Shown here piece by piece: positions 43,255 through 52,977 of a DNA stretch of 64,000 nt. Each line of letters starts with the position of its first letter. Positions within the stretch are counted from its first letter, which is position 1. The notes beneath the pieces were generated by a model. It ran no database searches, was not told the DNA's origin, and was given only the letters and a program-made list of their open reading frames with translations. Made by a program: the position numbers and the translations under genes. Source of the stretch: Parendozoicomonas haliclonae (lineage in GTDB: Bacteria; Pseudomonadota; Gammaproteobacteria; Pseudomonadales; Endozoicomonadaceae); NCBI RefSeq assembly GCF_900174585.1, contig NZ_FWPT01000006.1, forward strand, positions 124,001 to 188,000, in the 5' to 3' direction.

Positions 43255-43476
43255 ATGCGTAAATCAGTAGTTACTATCAGTCTGAACTCCGAACAGGTTC
43301 TGATGTTCTATAAAAGGCAGAAGGAGCGCGTACGGGCCGTATCCGAGGATGGCACCAGTATCAGCCTGCCCTTCGACATTATTGCCCAGTTCGTCAGCCA
43401 TCATGGCATTCACGGACGTTTTGAAATCAGCTACGACAGCAGTGGCAAGTTTAAGGGTATCCGCAAGGTTGGTTAG
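43255..43476 (+). CDS. DUF2835 family protein
   Basis: 73 aa with the family's single small domain: an N-terminal strand MRKSVVTISLNSEQVLMFYK, then RVRAVSEDGTSISLPFDII and HGIHGRFEISYD. It is widespread in marine gamma-proteobacteria, with no known function; a nucleic-acid or ligand-binding beta-barrel is possible. It is convergent with the APH-like gene; the stops are 6 bp apart. Confidence 0.85.
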   Translation: MRKSVVTISLNSEQVLMFYKRQKERVRAVSEDGTSISLPFDIIAQFVSHHGIHGRFEISYDSSGKFKGIRKVG

Positions 43477-43482
43477 TGTAAG

Positions 43483-44550
43483 TTAGTGCAGACTGACAAG
43501 TCGAAGCAGGCGTACAAGTCTTGTGCGCCATAACAACTCTCCAGCGCCTCTCTCCCTCTCCGCCAGCACAGTGTAAATCTGGCAAAGCGCCAAAGCCTCA
43601 AACTCCTCACGCAGTTCATCCTCTGAGTACTTCAGAAAGGAATGTTCTCTGTAGCCATCAAGGCTGGCATCAATATCGGTGAAGTTGCCTGTCGAGAGCA
43701 AGGTGACGAGATCCCATACCGGTGAGTGAATGGTCGCCTGGTCAAAATCAAAAAGCTGCGGTCTTTGGCTTTTGTCGTCAGGTAGCCAGAAGTGATGAAG
43801 TAAGCAGTCACTATGGCTGATTGTTATATTCTTGAAGTATTTAAAGCGTGGGCGAAGTGTGGCATTCCAAAAATATACGGCATCCAGCAATCGTTCTTTG
43901 ATCTGATGCTTGTGGGACGGTGAAAGCAGATCATCGGGAAAGCTGTTAACCAGATACGAGCTATAGGTAATGGATTCAAGCAGCGGCAATGTGTGATCTC
44001 GGTAGCGCCCAAAGCCCAGCCCGGTGATTTGTTCTTTAAGTTCTTCGTCTTTTAAAAGCTCTGCAGCCTCATTGTGAAACTCAGCCAAGGTCTTGATGAT
44101 TGCGTGCTGAAGATCCTTGTCAGGTTGAAAACCAGTAAACGTATCATTGATATCACAGGGTAAATGATGGGTCTCGGTGTTATCCGGCATTAACAGAAAG
44201 CAGCAATCAAAGTCGGTGAGTAAGCCGGCAGCATAAACAGGTGCAACCGTATTTGATGCGCTTGATTGCCAGATCTGATGGAACAGAACTTCGGCATAAC
44301 CCTGCTCAACCGGTCTGAGTTTTAAAACCAGACGTAAAGGTTTGGCAGTGGATGACTGAATATCAAGATAACCAAGCCAGGAGCTGTGATGGCCGGGAAT
44401 GGTTTCCAGTGAACAGCTGAGGATGGTTTCAGGTAGGGCGGTTATCTGAAATTCACCCCGGAACCATTTGAGAAAGTCCGGATTCCTAAAGTTATCAAGC
44501 AGGTTCTCAAGTAGAGATGTGGCAGGCTCAGATGTAGAAAGCATCAACAT
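43483..44550 (-). CDS. Aminoglycoside-phosphotransferase-fold small-molecule kinase
   Basis: 355 aa. The APH/choline-kinase fold is seen in the C-terminal half: ISHSDCLLHH (Brenner-type catalytic loop, Asp248) and FDFDQATIHSPVWDL (metal-binding Asp268, Asp280 region). The Asn normally 5 residues after the catalytic Asp is a His (His253), so activity could differ. The N-terminal lobe has LRLVLKLRP with candidate Lys77. The substrate is unknown (sugar, amino alcohol or homoserine are possibilities). No resistance gene identity is implied. Confidence 0.78.
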   Translation of the reverse strand: MLMLSTSEPATSLLENLLDNFRNPDFLKWFRGEFQITALPETILSCSLETIPGHHSSWLGYLDIQSSTAKPLRLVLKLRPVEQGYAEVLFHQIWQSSASNTVAPVYAAGLLTDFDCCFLLMPDNTETHHLPCDINDTFTGFQPDKDLQHAIIKTLAEFHNEAAELLKDEELKEQITGLGFGRYRDHTLPLLESITYSSYLVNSFPDDLLSPSHKHQIKERLLDAVYFWNATLRPRFKYFKNITISHSDCLLHHFWLPDDKSQRPQLFDFDQATIHSPVWDLVTLLSTGNFTDIDASLDGYREHSFLKYSEDELREEFEALALCQIYTVLAERERGAGELLWRTRLVRLLRLVSLH

Positions 44551-44606
44551 GAAGTGTGATCTTGCCCCGTCCGTGAGTGATCACTTATCAGCTTAGCTCC
44601 AGAAAC

Positions 44607-44634
44607 AATAAAGCCACCCGAAGGTGGCTTTATT
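44607..44634 (-). terminator. Terminator of the ferredoxin gene
   Basis: AATAAAGCCACC (44607-44618) and GGTGGCTTTATT (44623-44634) pair perfectly over 12 bp. Read on the minus strand the loop is TTCG closed by C-G, a very stable UUCG tetraloop, 17 nt after the ferredoxin stop. Confidence 0.85.
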
Positions 44635-44651
44635 GGAGGTATGAGAAGCTA

Positions 44652-44918
<267 letters not shown>

Positions 44919-44937
44919 TTATCTGCTTAAAAGCCAA

Positions 44938-45552
<615 letters not shown>

Positions 45553-45569
45553 TTACTGTTATACCGCAA

Positions 45570-47180
45570 TTATGTGGTGGATATTACCGGAGCGCCCAGT
45601 CTTTGTTTCAGATGCGTTGCCATCCGGACTGCCTGACCATAGATCGACAGTTGCGGGTTGGCACCTATGCTGGTCGGGAAAACAGAACCGTCAATAACGG
45701 ACAGGTTTTCCAGATAGTGGTGCTCGCCCAGGCTGTTAACCAATGTTCTTTCTTTGTTCTCACCCATTGGGCAGCCGCCCATCACATGGGCCGAGCCAAT
45801 CAGAGTATCGTATGGCCGAAGGTTAAGTGACTCTATGGCCGTTTGTGCCTCTTTCCAGCTTTTGTAATGAGGCGCGCCGTAATGATGCGGGCGTACGGAT
45901 TTGGCACCGGCGGCAAACTGGATTTCTGCCATGGACAGCAGGGCATGACGTGCGCCCTCCCAGATGTACGGCGTGATTTCATAATCCAGAACCGGAGTGC
46001 CATCGTTGCGAATCTCAACCTTGCCGCCCTGACTCTGCTCGTGGAAGCCATCCCGCAACAGCGCCAGCATGACATTGGCGTTGGGAAGGTCATCCATATC
46101 GTGAGCCAGATCCTGCCCTTTGGCCCGGAACAGAGCTGCGGCCAGTTTTGGCTGCAGTGGCGGAACTTCCAGCTTGTAACCCATGGCACCGCTGACACCA
46201 TCGCGCCACAGGAACTCGTTGCTGTAGATGGTTTGTGGTGCGCCGTAGTAACCATCAACCTTCTCCGGCATGATCGCCAGAGACATGGGCACCGGATGCA
46301 GGAAAGTGCGCTTACCGGTCAGCTGATAAGGATCTGGGGCTGAAGAACGCAACAACACGGCGGGGCTGTTGATGGAACCGCCTGACAACACATAGTGTTT
46401 GGCCTTAACAAAGATCTTCTTGCCGGTGGGTTCTACACACTTGCTGTCCATCGCATGACAGACCAGCCCGGAAATGGTGTCTCCGTCATGAACCAGGTGA
46501 TTGGCCCGGGCCAGGAACAGCAGTTCGGCATTTTTCTTCAGGGCTTCCGGGATCGTGGTGACCAGCATGGACTGCTTGGCATTAGTCGGACAGCCGGTTC
46601 CACAGTAACCAAGGTTCCAGCAACCTTTGGTATTGCGTGGAATCTGCTTCCATTCATGGCCCAGCTTTTCACAGCCGCGCTGGAGAACCGCGTTGTTGGG
46701 GTTGGGTGGAACCTGCCAGGTTTCCACGTTGAGCCGCTCTTCCCGGTCTTCAAACCAGCTTGCCATCTCGGCATCGGAGCAGCCTTTAACGTCAAACTCG
46801 CTTTCCCAGAAATCGAGTGTGGGTTTAGGAGTGCGGAAGCTGGAGGTCCAGTTAATTACGGTTGTGCCGCCAACGGCCCGTCCCTGAAGAATGGTGATAG
46901 CCCCATCCTTGCTCTGCCGGCCAATCGCTTCCTGGTAGAGTGTGCTGTAGGCATCCCGCTCATCCATATTGAAATCATTGGAGGACTTCAGATGACCTTC
47001 TTCCACCATCAGTACGCGCAGCCCGGCCTGGCTTAATATTTCCGCCGTGGTGCCACCTCCGGCACCGGTGCCGATGATGACCACATCGGTTTCAAAGGTT
47101 TGGTCTTCAGTAAAGCGTGAAGCGTTGTGAACCTTCCAGCCACTGGCAACACCTTCAGCAAACAGATCTTTAATTGCCAT
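45570..47180 (-). CDS. laoA: GMC-family alcohol oxidoreductase (LaoA-like)
   Basis: 536-aa FAD flavoprotein. It has the dinucleotide motif IIGTGAGGGTTAEILSQAG (about 34-52), GGTTVINW, a Cys-rich CWNLGYCGTGCPTNAKQ segment (about 188-204), and the C-terminal GSAHVMGGCPMG plus NPQLSIYGQAVRMA, the GMC active-site half. In P. aeruginosa, LaoA with small partner LaoB oxidises long-chain primary alcohols, and LaoC oxidises the aldehydes. Here laoB-like and laoC-like genes follow the same order upstream on the minus strand. The chain-length preference is not known. Confidence 0.85.
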   Translation of the reverse strand: MAIKDLFAEGVASGWKVHNASRFTEDQTFETDVVIIGTGAGGGTTAEILSQAGLRVLMVEEGHLKSSNDFNMDERDAYSTLYQEAIGRQSKDGAITILQGRAVGGTTVINWTSSFRTPKPTLDFWESEFDVKGCSDAEMASWFEDREERLNVETWQVPPNPNNAVLQRGCEKLGHEWKQIPRNTKGCWNLGYCGTGCPTNAKQSMLVTTIPEALKKNAELLFLARANHLVHDGDTISGLVCHAMDSKCVEPTGKKIFVKAKHYVLSGGSINSPAVLLRSSAPDPYQLTGKRTFLHPVPMSLAIMPEKVDGYYGAPQTIYSNEFLWRDGVSGAMGYKLEVPPLQPKLAAALFRAKGQDLAHDMDDLPNANVMLALLRDGFHEQSQGGKVEIRNDGTPVLDYEITPYIWEGARHALLSMAEIQFAAGAKSVRPHHYGAPHYKSWKEAQTAIESLNLRPYDTLIGSAHVMGGCPMGENKERTLVNSLGEHHYLENLSVIDGSVFPTSIGANPQLSIYGQAVRMATHLKQRLGAPVISTT

Positions 47181-47211
47181 TATTCTTATCCTGCCTGTTG
47201 TCTGGATTCTG

Positions 47212-47805
47212 TCAGTAGTTATTCGGTTCTGTCACCAGAACCTCTGGATACAGTGGCCCTGGGTAGTGGCTTACGGAGAAGGATTCCGGCTGGCCATACC
47301 AGACCATAGACGACAGCTGTACCAGCGAGGCGTGTGCCATGCGGAACAGGAAAATCCGGCTGTTTTTCCAACGCTCCATAAAGGTCTGAGCGGTTGCCAG
47401 ATCCACAGTCTCCCAGTCTTGCCAGACACCCGTCGTAAGCCCGCGTGTCAGTGGCAGCGTTGCCACATCAAGAAGCTGACGCAGAACCTTTTGCATAGCG
47501 GTAGAAAGATGGCTGCAGTGCCAGTCAAACTGAGTCAGAGCGATTTCCAGAGCTTTATCAAAACCGGCATCGGACCGTGAAAGCCCCGGTTCCTGAGTAG
47601 CCAGCAATACAGCTTTGACGAATGGAATATCGTCAGGGGTAAAAAACTGGAAACCACTGGCGCTGTTGGCTACGGCCTGACCAGTAAAGGTGAATGCTGT
47701 AGAGGTTGTAGCGAGGATGGCACCACCGATTAACCCTGTACGCAGGAATGTGCGTCTGTCCAAGTTAATCGTGTTGTTCTCATCGGCGGTGTAGTGATCT
47801 TTCAT
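47212..47805 (-). CDS. laoB: Tat-exported small subunit of the alcohol oxidoreductase (LaoB-like)
   Basis: 197 aa. A twin-arginine signal (DRRTFLRTGLIGGAIL, near residue 17) precedes a helical domain like the gluconate 2-dehydrogenase subunit 3 family. The order ALDH, small Tat protein, GMC flavoprotein is that of LaoC-LaoB-LaoA, and LaoB helps localise or activate LaoA. The flavoprotein itself has no evident signal, so it may be carried by this subunit. The gap to laoA is 31 bp, consistent with one operon. Confidence 0.8.
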   Translation of the reverse strand: MKDHYTADENNTINLDRRTFLRTGLIGGAILATTSTAFTFTGQAVANSASGFQFFTPDDIPFVKAVLLATQEPGLSRSDAGFDKALEIALTQFDWHCSHLSTAMQKVLRQLLDVATLPLTRGLTTGVWQDWETVDLATAQTFMERWKNSRIFLFRMAHASLVQLSSMVWYGQPESFSVSHYPGPLYPEVLVTEPNNY

Positions 47806-47878
47806 TATTATTTTCCCGTCACACCGTTTGACAAATAGGGTGAAACTTTTGGACTAGGTTACTTTGGCAAAGCACAAA

Positions 47879-47933
47879 AAAAAATAGCAGGGCTGAATTG
47901 ACGCGATTTTGCGTCCTTTCTGCCCTGCTATTT
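47879..47933 (-). terminator. Strong terminator of the aldehyde dehydrogenase gene
   Basis: AAATAGCAGGGC (47882-47893) and GCCCTGCTATTT (47922-47933) form a perfect 12-bp stem. Inside, GACGC and GCGTC (about 47900-47915) form a second hairpin. On the minus strand a run of T residues follows. This ends laoC transcription, so laoB-laoA need their own promoter. Confidence 0.85.
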
Positions 47934-47956
47934 ATCAGCGTTGTTAATTTAGCTGA

Positions 47957-49438
47957 TCAGCGAACAAACATCTTGAAGATCATTTTGCCCAGTGCACCGC
48001 CGTAAGGAGGGTACATGAACTTGGCAGCATTGAACTTGCCTTTGCTCAGAGTGCCCTTAGCTTTGGAGAAGGTCAGGAAGCCTTCATGGCCATGGTAATG
48101 ACCCATGCCGGAAGGACCAACACCGCCGAACGGCATATCATCAACAGCCACGTGCAGCAGTGTTTCATTGACGCAGACACCACCAGAGTGGGTTTGCTCC
48201 AGAACGCGACGCTGGCAGTCTTGCTCATGGCTGAATAGATACAGAGCCAGCGGACGAGGACGGTCGTTTACATAGTCCAGGGCTTCGTTCAGATTGTCGT
48301 AAGGAATCACGGGCATAACCGGGCCGAAAATCTCTTCCTGCATAACCCGCAGATCATCGGACGCATCGGTAATGATATGCAGCGGCATACGACGGCTGCC
48401 GTCATTGATATCGCTCTCACCAATCACGTGAACACCGGCGCCGGCTTCTTTCGCTTCCGTCACCAGACTTTGCAGACGCTGGTGCATGCGCTCATTAACA
48501 ATGCTGGTGTAGTCGGCATTGTTGTTCAGCTTGGGATACATGGTATTGAAAACCTTGCGGTAGGTTTCAATAAACGCATCCTGTTTGCTGCGCGGGCAGA
48601 GAATGTAATCCGGGGCAACGCAGGTCTGGCCGGCGTTAAAGGATTTACCAAAGCAGATCCGCTCAACAGCCTCGGTCAGATCAACATCATCACTGATGAT
48701 GGCCGGAGACTTGCCACCCAGTTCGAGGGTGACCGGCGTGAGGTTTTCTGCTGCAGCGCGCATAACGATACGACCAACCTGAGTTGAGCCGGTAAACAGC
48801 AGATGGTCAAAAGGCAGCTTGCTGAATTCGGTGGCAACATCCACTTCACCGGTAACAACCGAGATCAGCTCTTCGGAGAAGTGATCTTCCATCAGCTTGG
48901 CGAACAGCTCGGCAGTCTTGGGGGTGAACTCGGACATCTTCACCATTACCCGGTTACCGGCTGCAAGCGCGCCAACCATTGGCAACACTGCCAGCTGAAC
49001 CGGATAGTTCCAAGGTACCATAATGCCCACAACGCCCAGAGGCTGATAGTTCACAACCGCTTTGGCAGGCTGAAGATGCTGACCCACATGGCGCTTGCTG
49101 GGCTTCATCCACTTTTTCAGTTTTTTGCAGGTGTAGTTGATGTCCTGTGCGATAGGCATCAGCTCACCAAGAAGAGTCTCATCCCGGGAACGGCCGGCGA
49201 AATCTTCGCTGATGGCATCGATGATGGCATCCTGATTGTCCAGCAAGACAGTCTTTAAACGCTGCAGGTTCTGGATACGTTCCTCGCGGGAAGGCATGGG
49301 CGCAGAGCGGAAGGCGCGCTTCTGGCGATCAAACATCGCACGCAGCTGCTCCTTGGTGGAGGTTTCCGCCATGGTGACTGTGGCCGTGCCACTTGCCTTA
49401 ACATCAGTCGCTTCAACTTCAATCGTTGCTGTCATCAC
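47957..49438 (-). CDS. laoC: Aldehyde dehydrogenase, coniferyl-aldehyde-dehydrogenase type (LaoC-like)
   Basis: 493-aa NAD(P)-dependent aldehyde dehydrogenase. The general base Glu is in TPVTLELGGKSPAI, the catalytic Cys in FNAGQTCVAPDY, and the cofactor helix in GSTQVGRIVMRAA. The C-terminal tail is hydrophobic and basic (AKFMYPPYGGALGKMIFKMF), a membrane-attachment feature of the fatty aldehyde/CalB group. It is the LaoC equivalent of the alcohol oxidation set. A strong terminator separates it from laoB-laoA. A TetR-type laoR is not found nearby. Confidence 0.9.
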   Translation of the reverse strand: MMTATIEVEATDVKASGTATVTMAETSTKEQLRAMFDRQKRAFRSAPMPSREERIQNLQRLKTVLLDNQDAIIDAISEDFAGRSRDETLLGELMPIAQDINYTCKKLKKWMKPSKRHVGQHLQPAKAVVNYQPLGVVGIMVPWNYPVQLAVLPMVGALAAGNRVMVKMSEFTPKTAELFAKLMEDHFSEELISVVTGEVDVATEFSKLPFDHLLFTGSTQVGRIVMRAAAENLTPVTLELGGKSPAIISDDVDLTEAVERICFGKSFNAGQTCVAPDYILCPRSKQDAFIETYRKVFNTMYPKLNNNADYTSIVNERMHQRLQSLVTEAKEAGAGVHVIGESDINDGSRRMPLHIITDASDDLRVMQEEIFGPVMPVIPYDNLNEALDYVNDRPRPLALYLFSHEQDCQRRVLEQTHSGGVCVNETLLHVAVDDMPFGGVGPSGMGHYHGHEGFLTFSKAKGTLSKGKFNAAKFMYPPYGGALGKMIFKMFVR

Positions 49439-49556
49439 TTTCTCCGCTTCAGCCTGCCTGTTATGAGGCCTTTCTTATTAATATTGTTAGGAACTTAGAG
49501 GGGCAAGGGGTAAATGTAAATGGCCTTTATGGCCAACTGACGGCCGAAATGACCGT

Positions 49557-50594
49557 TCAGCACCATCCTGGGAAATTTATTTGGCCTGCTCCTGTAAAAA
49601 AACGGGGGATACGCTGTTCCAGCCAGTATTCATTGCGCAGGCCGTTACGACCAATAAAGCCAACATGCCCGCCACCCTGTGTCAGTTCCAGGGTTGTTGA
49701 TGCGCTAAGTTCTGAAGTTTCCGGAACCGAATGAGGATAGAGGAACGGATCGTCGGCCGACTGCAGGATCAAAGTGGGTGTGTCGATGGTCGATAGCCAG
49801 TTTCGGGAGCTGCACCGTGAATAGTAATCTTCTGCGCTTTGGAAACCATGCAGTGGCGCTGTGACATGATCATCGTAATCGTGGAAGGTGGACAGCTTAT
49901 CCAGGGTCCCCAACTGCTCAAGCGTGTTCAAACGGTCTGACCAGCCCTGCATGCGGAAGTGCTGCTTTTTGGCTTCAATGTAAGCCACCATATCTTTCAG
50001 GAAACGATCACGGTAAACCTTTGAGAAGCCTTCATTAATACGCAGCGAGCACTGGTCCAGTTCAAAAGGTACAGACACGGCCACCGCAGCACTCAGTTGG
50101 CTATCCTCACCTTCTTCACCGAGATACTTGAGCAGGACATTCCCCCCAAGAGAATAACCTGTGGCCATCAGCTGTCGTGCAGGCCAACGTTGCTTAAGAG
50201 ACTGGATAACCAGTTTAAGATCACTGCTGATACCTGAGTGATAACCGGTGGTCAGATCGTTCGGCTCACCGCCACAGCCCCGAAAATTCATGGCCACGCT
50301 GGGCATGCCCTGCAGGGCCAGAGCAGTCTGCAGGCCAATAATATATTTGGATTGTGAGCAGCCGGTCAGGCCATGAAGCAGAATGATTAAAGGCTTATCC
50401 GGAGCGTCCGGGCCATACCAATCGAGATTAATAAAGTCGCCATCCGGAAGTATCAGTCTTTCCCTTTGCCGGTCTGGCAGTGGCTGATTACGAAACAGGG
50501 GAGACCAGATGGTCTGCAGGTGAGCACCACGCAACCACAGGGCCGGGGAAAAGGTTTTGTCCGAGGCGAAGGTTGTGGCTGCGGGTTTGTTCAT
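49557..50594 (-). CDS. YheT family alpha/beta hydrolase
   Basis: 345-aa hydrolase of the YheT/EMB8 family. FSPALWLRGAHLQTIWSPLFR at the N-terminus (GAHLQTIW core) is diagnostic. LLHGLTGCSQSKYI supplies the oxyanion turn, ATGYSLGGNVLLKYLG the Ser nucleophile, SADDPFLYP the Asp and GGGHVGFIG the His. Cytosolic; the substrate is unknown, probably an ester or thioester. It lies 24 bp after rsmD on the same strand. Confidence 0.9.
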   Translation of the reverse strand: MNKPAATTFASDKTFSPALWLRGAHLQTIWSPLFRNQPLPDRQRERLILPDGDFINLDWYGPDAPDKPLIILLHGLTGCSQSKYIIGLQTALALQGMPSVAMNFRGCGGEPNDLTTGYHSGISSDLKLVIQSLKQRWPARQLMATGYSLGGNVLLKYLGEEGEDSQLSAAVAVSVPFELDQCSLRINEGFSKVYRDRFLKDMVAYIEAKKQHFRMQGWSDRLNTLEQLGTLDKLSTFHDYDDHVTAPLHGFQSAEDYYSRCSSRNWLSTIDTPTLILQSADDPFLYPHSVPETSELSASTTLELTQGGGHVGFIGRNGLRNEYWLEQRIPRFFTGAGQINFPGWC

Positions 50595-50618
50595 GAACCG
50601 TCCGGGTGTCGTATTTGT

Positions 50619-51260
50619 TTATTCTTCCTGAGCGGCTTTGCTGGCTTTGAAAAGACGACAGCTTACCTGACCTGCGCTTTTCTCTTTCCACAGCTGCCAG
50701 TGCTTGGGAACATCCGGCATGCCCAGTGTGACTTCTGACTCAATATAAACCAGAGCGTTGTCGCTCAGATAGCCGTTAGCCTGCAGCTTTTCACAAACCG
50801 GGGCAACCATACCTTTATGAAAGGGTGGATCCAGAAAGATCAGGTTGTAGGGCTGGGCCGGTTTCTGTTCAAGCCACTTGAGTGCATCGGTGTTCACAAC
50901 CTCACCGGAGGAGCATTTCAGCGTGGCCAGATTTTCCTTTAACAGCTTGGCGGCGACAGGTGAGTACTCAAGAAAGGTGGCCTGACTGGCACCGCGGGAC
51001 AGACACTCCAGTCCGATAGCGCCGGTACCGGCAAAACCATCCAGACAGCGTGCGCCTGCCACCCAGCCAGTCAGCCAGTTGAACAGGGTTTCACGAATAC
51101 GGTCTGGCGTTGGTCGCAGGCCTTCGAGGTTGGCAACAGGCAGTTGCCGGCTTCGCCATTCGCCACCAATAATGCGTAGCTTCCCTGCGCCGGTATGTTT
51201 ACCGGATGAAGGCTGCTGGCTGGAACGTTGGGGATGTGAAGGTCTGCGGCGTGGAGGCAT
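50619..51260 (-). CDS. rsmD: 16S rRNA (guanine966-N2)-methyltransferase
   Basis: 213-aa SAM-dependent methyltransferase. Motif I is CLDGFAGTGAIGLECLSRGA, the catalytic motif IV is LIFLDPPFHKG, and the N-terminal block LRIIGGEWRSRQLPVANLEGLRPTPDRIRETLFNWL is shown in part by RPTPDRIRETLFNW. It methylates G966 of 16S rRNA on assembled 30S subunits. In most gamma-proteobacteria it is directly divergent from ftsY; here an antiporter gene is inserted between. Confidence 0.95.
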   Translation of the reverse strand: MPPRRRPSHPQRSSQQPSSGKHTGAGKLRIIGGEWRSRQLPVANLEGLRPTPDRIRETLFNWLTGWVAGARCLDGFAGTGAIGLECLSRGASQATFLEYSPVAAKLLKENLATLKCSSGEVVNTDALKWLEQKPAQPYNLIFLDPPFHKGMVAPVCEKLQANGYLSDNALVYIESEVTLGMPDVPKHWQLWKEKSAGQVSCRLFKASKAAQEE

Positions 51261-51336
51261 GGAGAATCAGCGAAAACAGGAAAAATCCCATTTTATCACA
51301 GCCACACCCAAGGATAAGGCCGAAGCATCATTAACA

Positions 51337-52737
51337 TTAATGATGAGCCGTTTTCGGCAGTAACTTGTTCAGCAGCGGCTTCATAGTGGTGCCCTGAATC
51401 AGCAGCGTCCAGAGAATCACGGCCAGCGTCATATTGAAAATCAGTCCGCGTTGAGGGAAGTCTGCCGGCAGTGAAAGCACCAAAGCCATAGGGACTGCGC
51501 CCCGCAGTCCTCCCCAGAACATAATGACCTGATACTTTGAGCTGATATATTTTTTCTTGCGGCTGAACTGACGTACACCAAGGTTATAACCCGGTACCAG
51601 CAGATAGATAACAATCAGTCGTGCCAGCAGCACAGCGACTATGGCAATCAGCAATGAGCCTGCGGATGGAGTGACTTCCCCCCGGAGCAGTAGTTCTTCT
51701 TTCAAGCCCAAAAGCAGGAATACATAGGTGTTGGCCAGGAAAGTGGCATAGGACCACCAACGATGGGCAAACAGCAGTGTGCGCATGCCCAGCCGGGTAC
51801 GGGCGTAGTAACCACACACCAGTCCGGAGGCCACACAGGACATCACACCAGAAAGGCCGCAGTAATGATCCGCCAGCACAAAGCTGCCCCAGGCCGCTGC
51901 AACGGAAAGGGTAATCTGCACATTGCGATCATTGGGTTGGAGGCTGGCGATCCAGGAGGTAACCAGTCCGACCAGAGCACCCACCAGGATTCCGCCAAAG
52001 AAGATCAGAATAAAATCCCAGATGGCATCAAGAACCGTTGTGTTGGTGATAATGGGAATAGCGATCAGCCCCATCATCACCTGAAACATCACAATCGCCG
52101 TAGCATCGTTAAACAGGCTTTCACCATCCATCAAAACAGACAGCCGCTCAGGCGCATTCAGTTCTTTAAACAGTGCGATAACGGCTACCGGGTCGGTGGC
52201 GGATATCAGGGCACCAAAAACCAACGCCGGCATCAGTACTAGAGGCGTCAGCCAGCTCACCAGCCCACCCACGATAAAGGTGGATATCAACAGCCCGACA
52301 ACCGCCAGAATCATGATGGGAACCAGGTTGCGTTTCAGCAGACGGATATCGATGGAAAGACTGGCCTCATAAACCAGAGGCGGGAGCAGCACATAAAGAA
52401 TCAGGTCATGGCTTAGGGTAATATGGTTACGAATTGCAGACACTTCAAAGGAACTTGAGGGCGCAATGTAATCGGCCAGCACACCGATTACCAACCCGGC
52501 AATGACCAGCCCGATCGTATAGGGGAATCGGTAATGCTGCAGAGCCATGGTGGCAATGGAAGCCAATAGCAACATTGCGCACAGCGTCATAACGGGGGGC
52601 GCTATGGAACCCAGCTCAACAAGTGGCAGAGGAAGGGTTGCCTTTCCCCAGACCAGTGCAGGTATTGAGGCAGAAAATACAAACAGCAACAGCGAGCATG
52701 CAGCAACTACAGCTCGGGATTTTAATGTGTCCTTCAT
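51337..52737 (-). CDS. CPA1 family Na+(K+)/H+ antiporter (NhaP-like)
   Basis: 466 aa with about 12 transmembrane helices. The transport-site pattern is FGALISATDPVAVIALFKEL, followed by GESLFNDATAIVMF; MFWGGLRGAVPMALVLSL is the third conserved block. A signal-like first helix gives a cleavable or membrane-inserted N-terminus. It exchanges Na+ or K+ for protons across the inner membrane, as expected of a marine organism. It splits the usual rsmD/ftsY divergent pair. Confidence 0.93.
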   Translation of the reverse strand: MKDTLKSRAVVAACSLLLFVFSASIPALVWGKATLPLPLVELGSIAPPVMTLCAMLLLASIATMALQHYRFPYTIGLVIAGLVIGVLADYIAPSSSFEVSAIRNHITLSHDLILYVLLPPLVYEASLSIDIRLLKRNLVPIMILAVVGLLISTFIVGGLVSWLTPLVLMPALVFGALISATDPVAVIALFKELNAPERLSVLMDGESLFNDATAIVMFQVMMGLIAIPIITNTTVLDAIWDFILIFFGGILVGALVGLVTSWIASLQPNDRNVQITLSVAAAWGSFVLADHYCGLSGVMSCVASGLVCGYYARTRLGMRTLLFAHRWWSYATFLANTYVFLLLGLKEELLLRGEVTPSAGSLLIAIVAVLLARLIVIYLLVPGYNLGVRQFSRKKKYISSKYQVIMFWGGLRGAVPMALVLSLPADFPQRGLIFNMTLAVILWTLLIQGTTMKPLLNKLLPKTAHH

Positions 52738-52977
52738 GCCATCAAACAGCTACAGGCAGCTATCAAACCATTGCGCAATGATGGCTCAAGGTTAGTTCAG
52801 TAATTTCAAAGTTCACGATTTCCTGCTGCGAAGTGTTTGTGTTGCAGCTTCCCGCAAATATTTCTGTTGTTTTCTCTCATATCACGGGTTTCCGGCTGTC
52901 AGTACTGTCGTATGGTGTTAATATTGCGGGCTTATTAACCCCGCATTCTCGCTGGGATTCCGGAATTAGCGAATACG
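52738..52977. promoter_or_regulatory. Divergent promoter region of the antiporter and ftsY genes
   Basis: 240 bp without a credible gene. A small hairpin TGCGGG (52925-52930)/CCCGCA (52940-52945) sits about 32 bp before the ftsY start. AT-rich stretches near 52800-52920 are likely to hold promoters for both directions, but I cannot assign -35/-10 elements with confidence. Confidence 0.4.

Noticed and set aside
43483-44550. Antibiotic resistance phosphotransferase
   Set aside because: Only the fold motif is shared; no closer similarity to known resistance enzymes can be read from the sequence.
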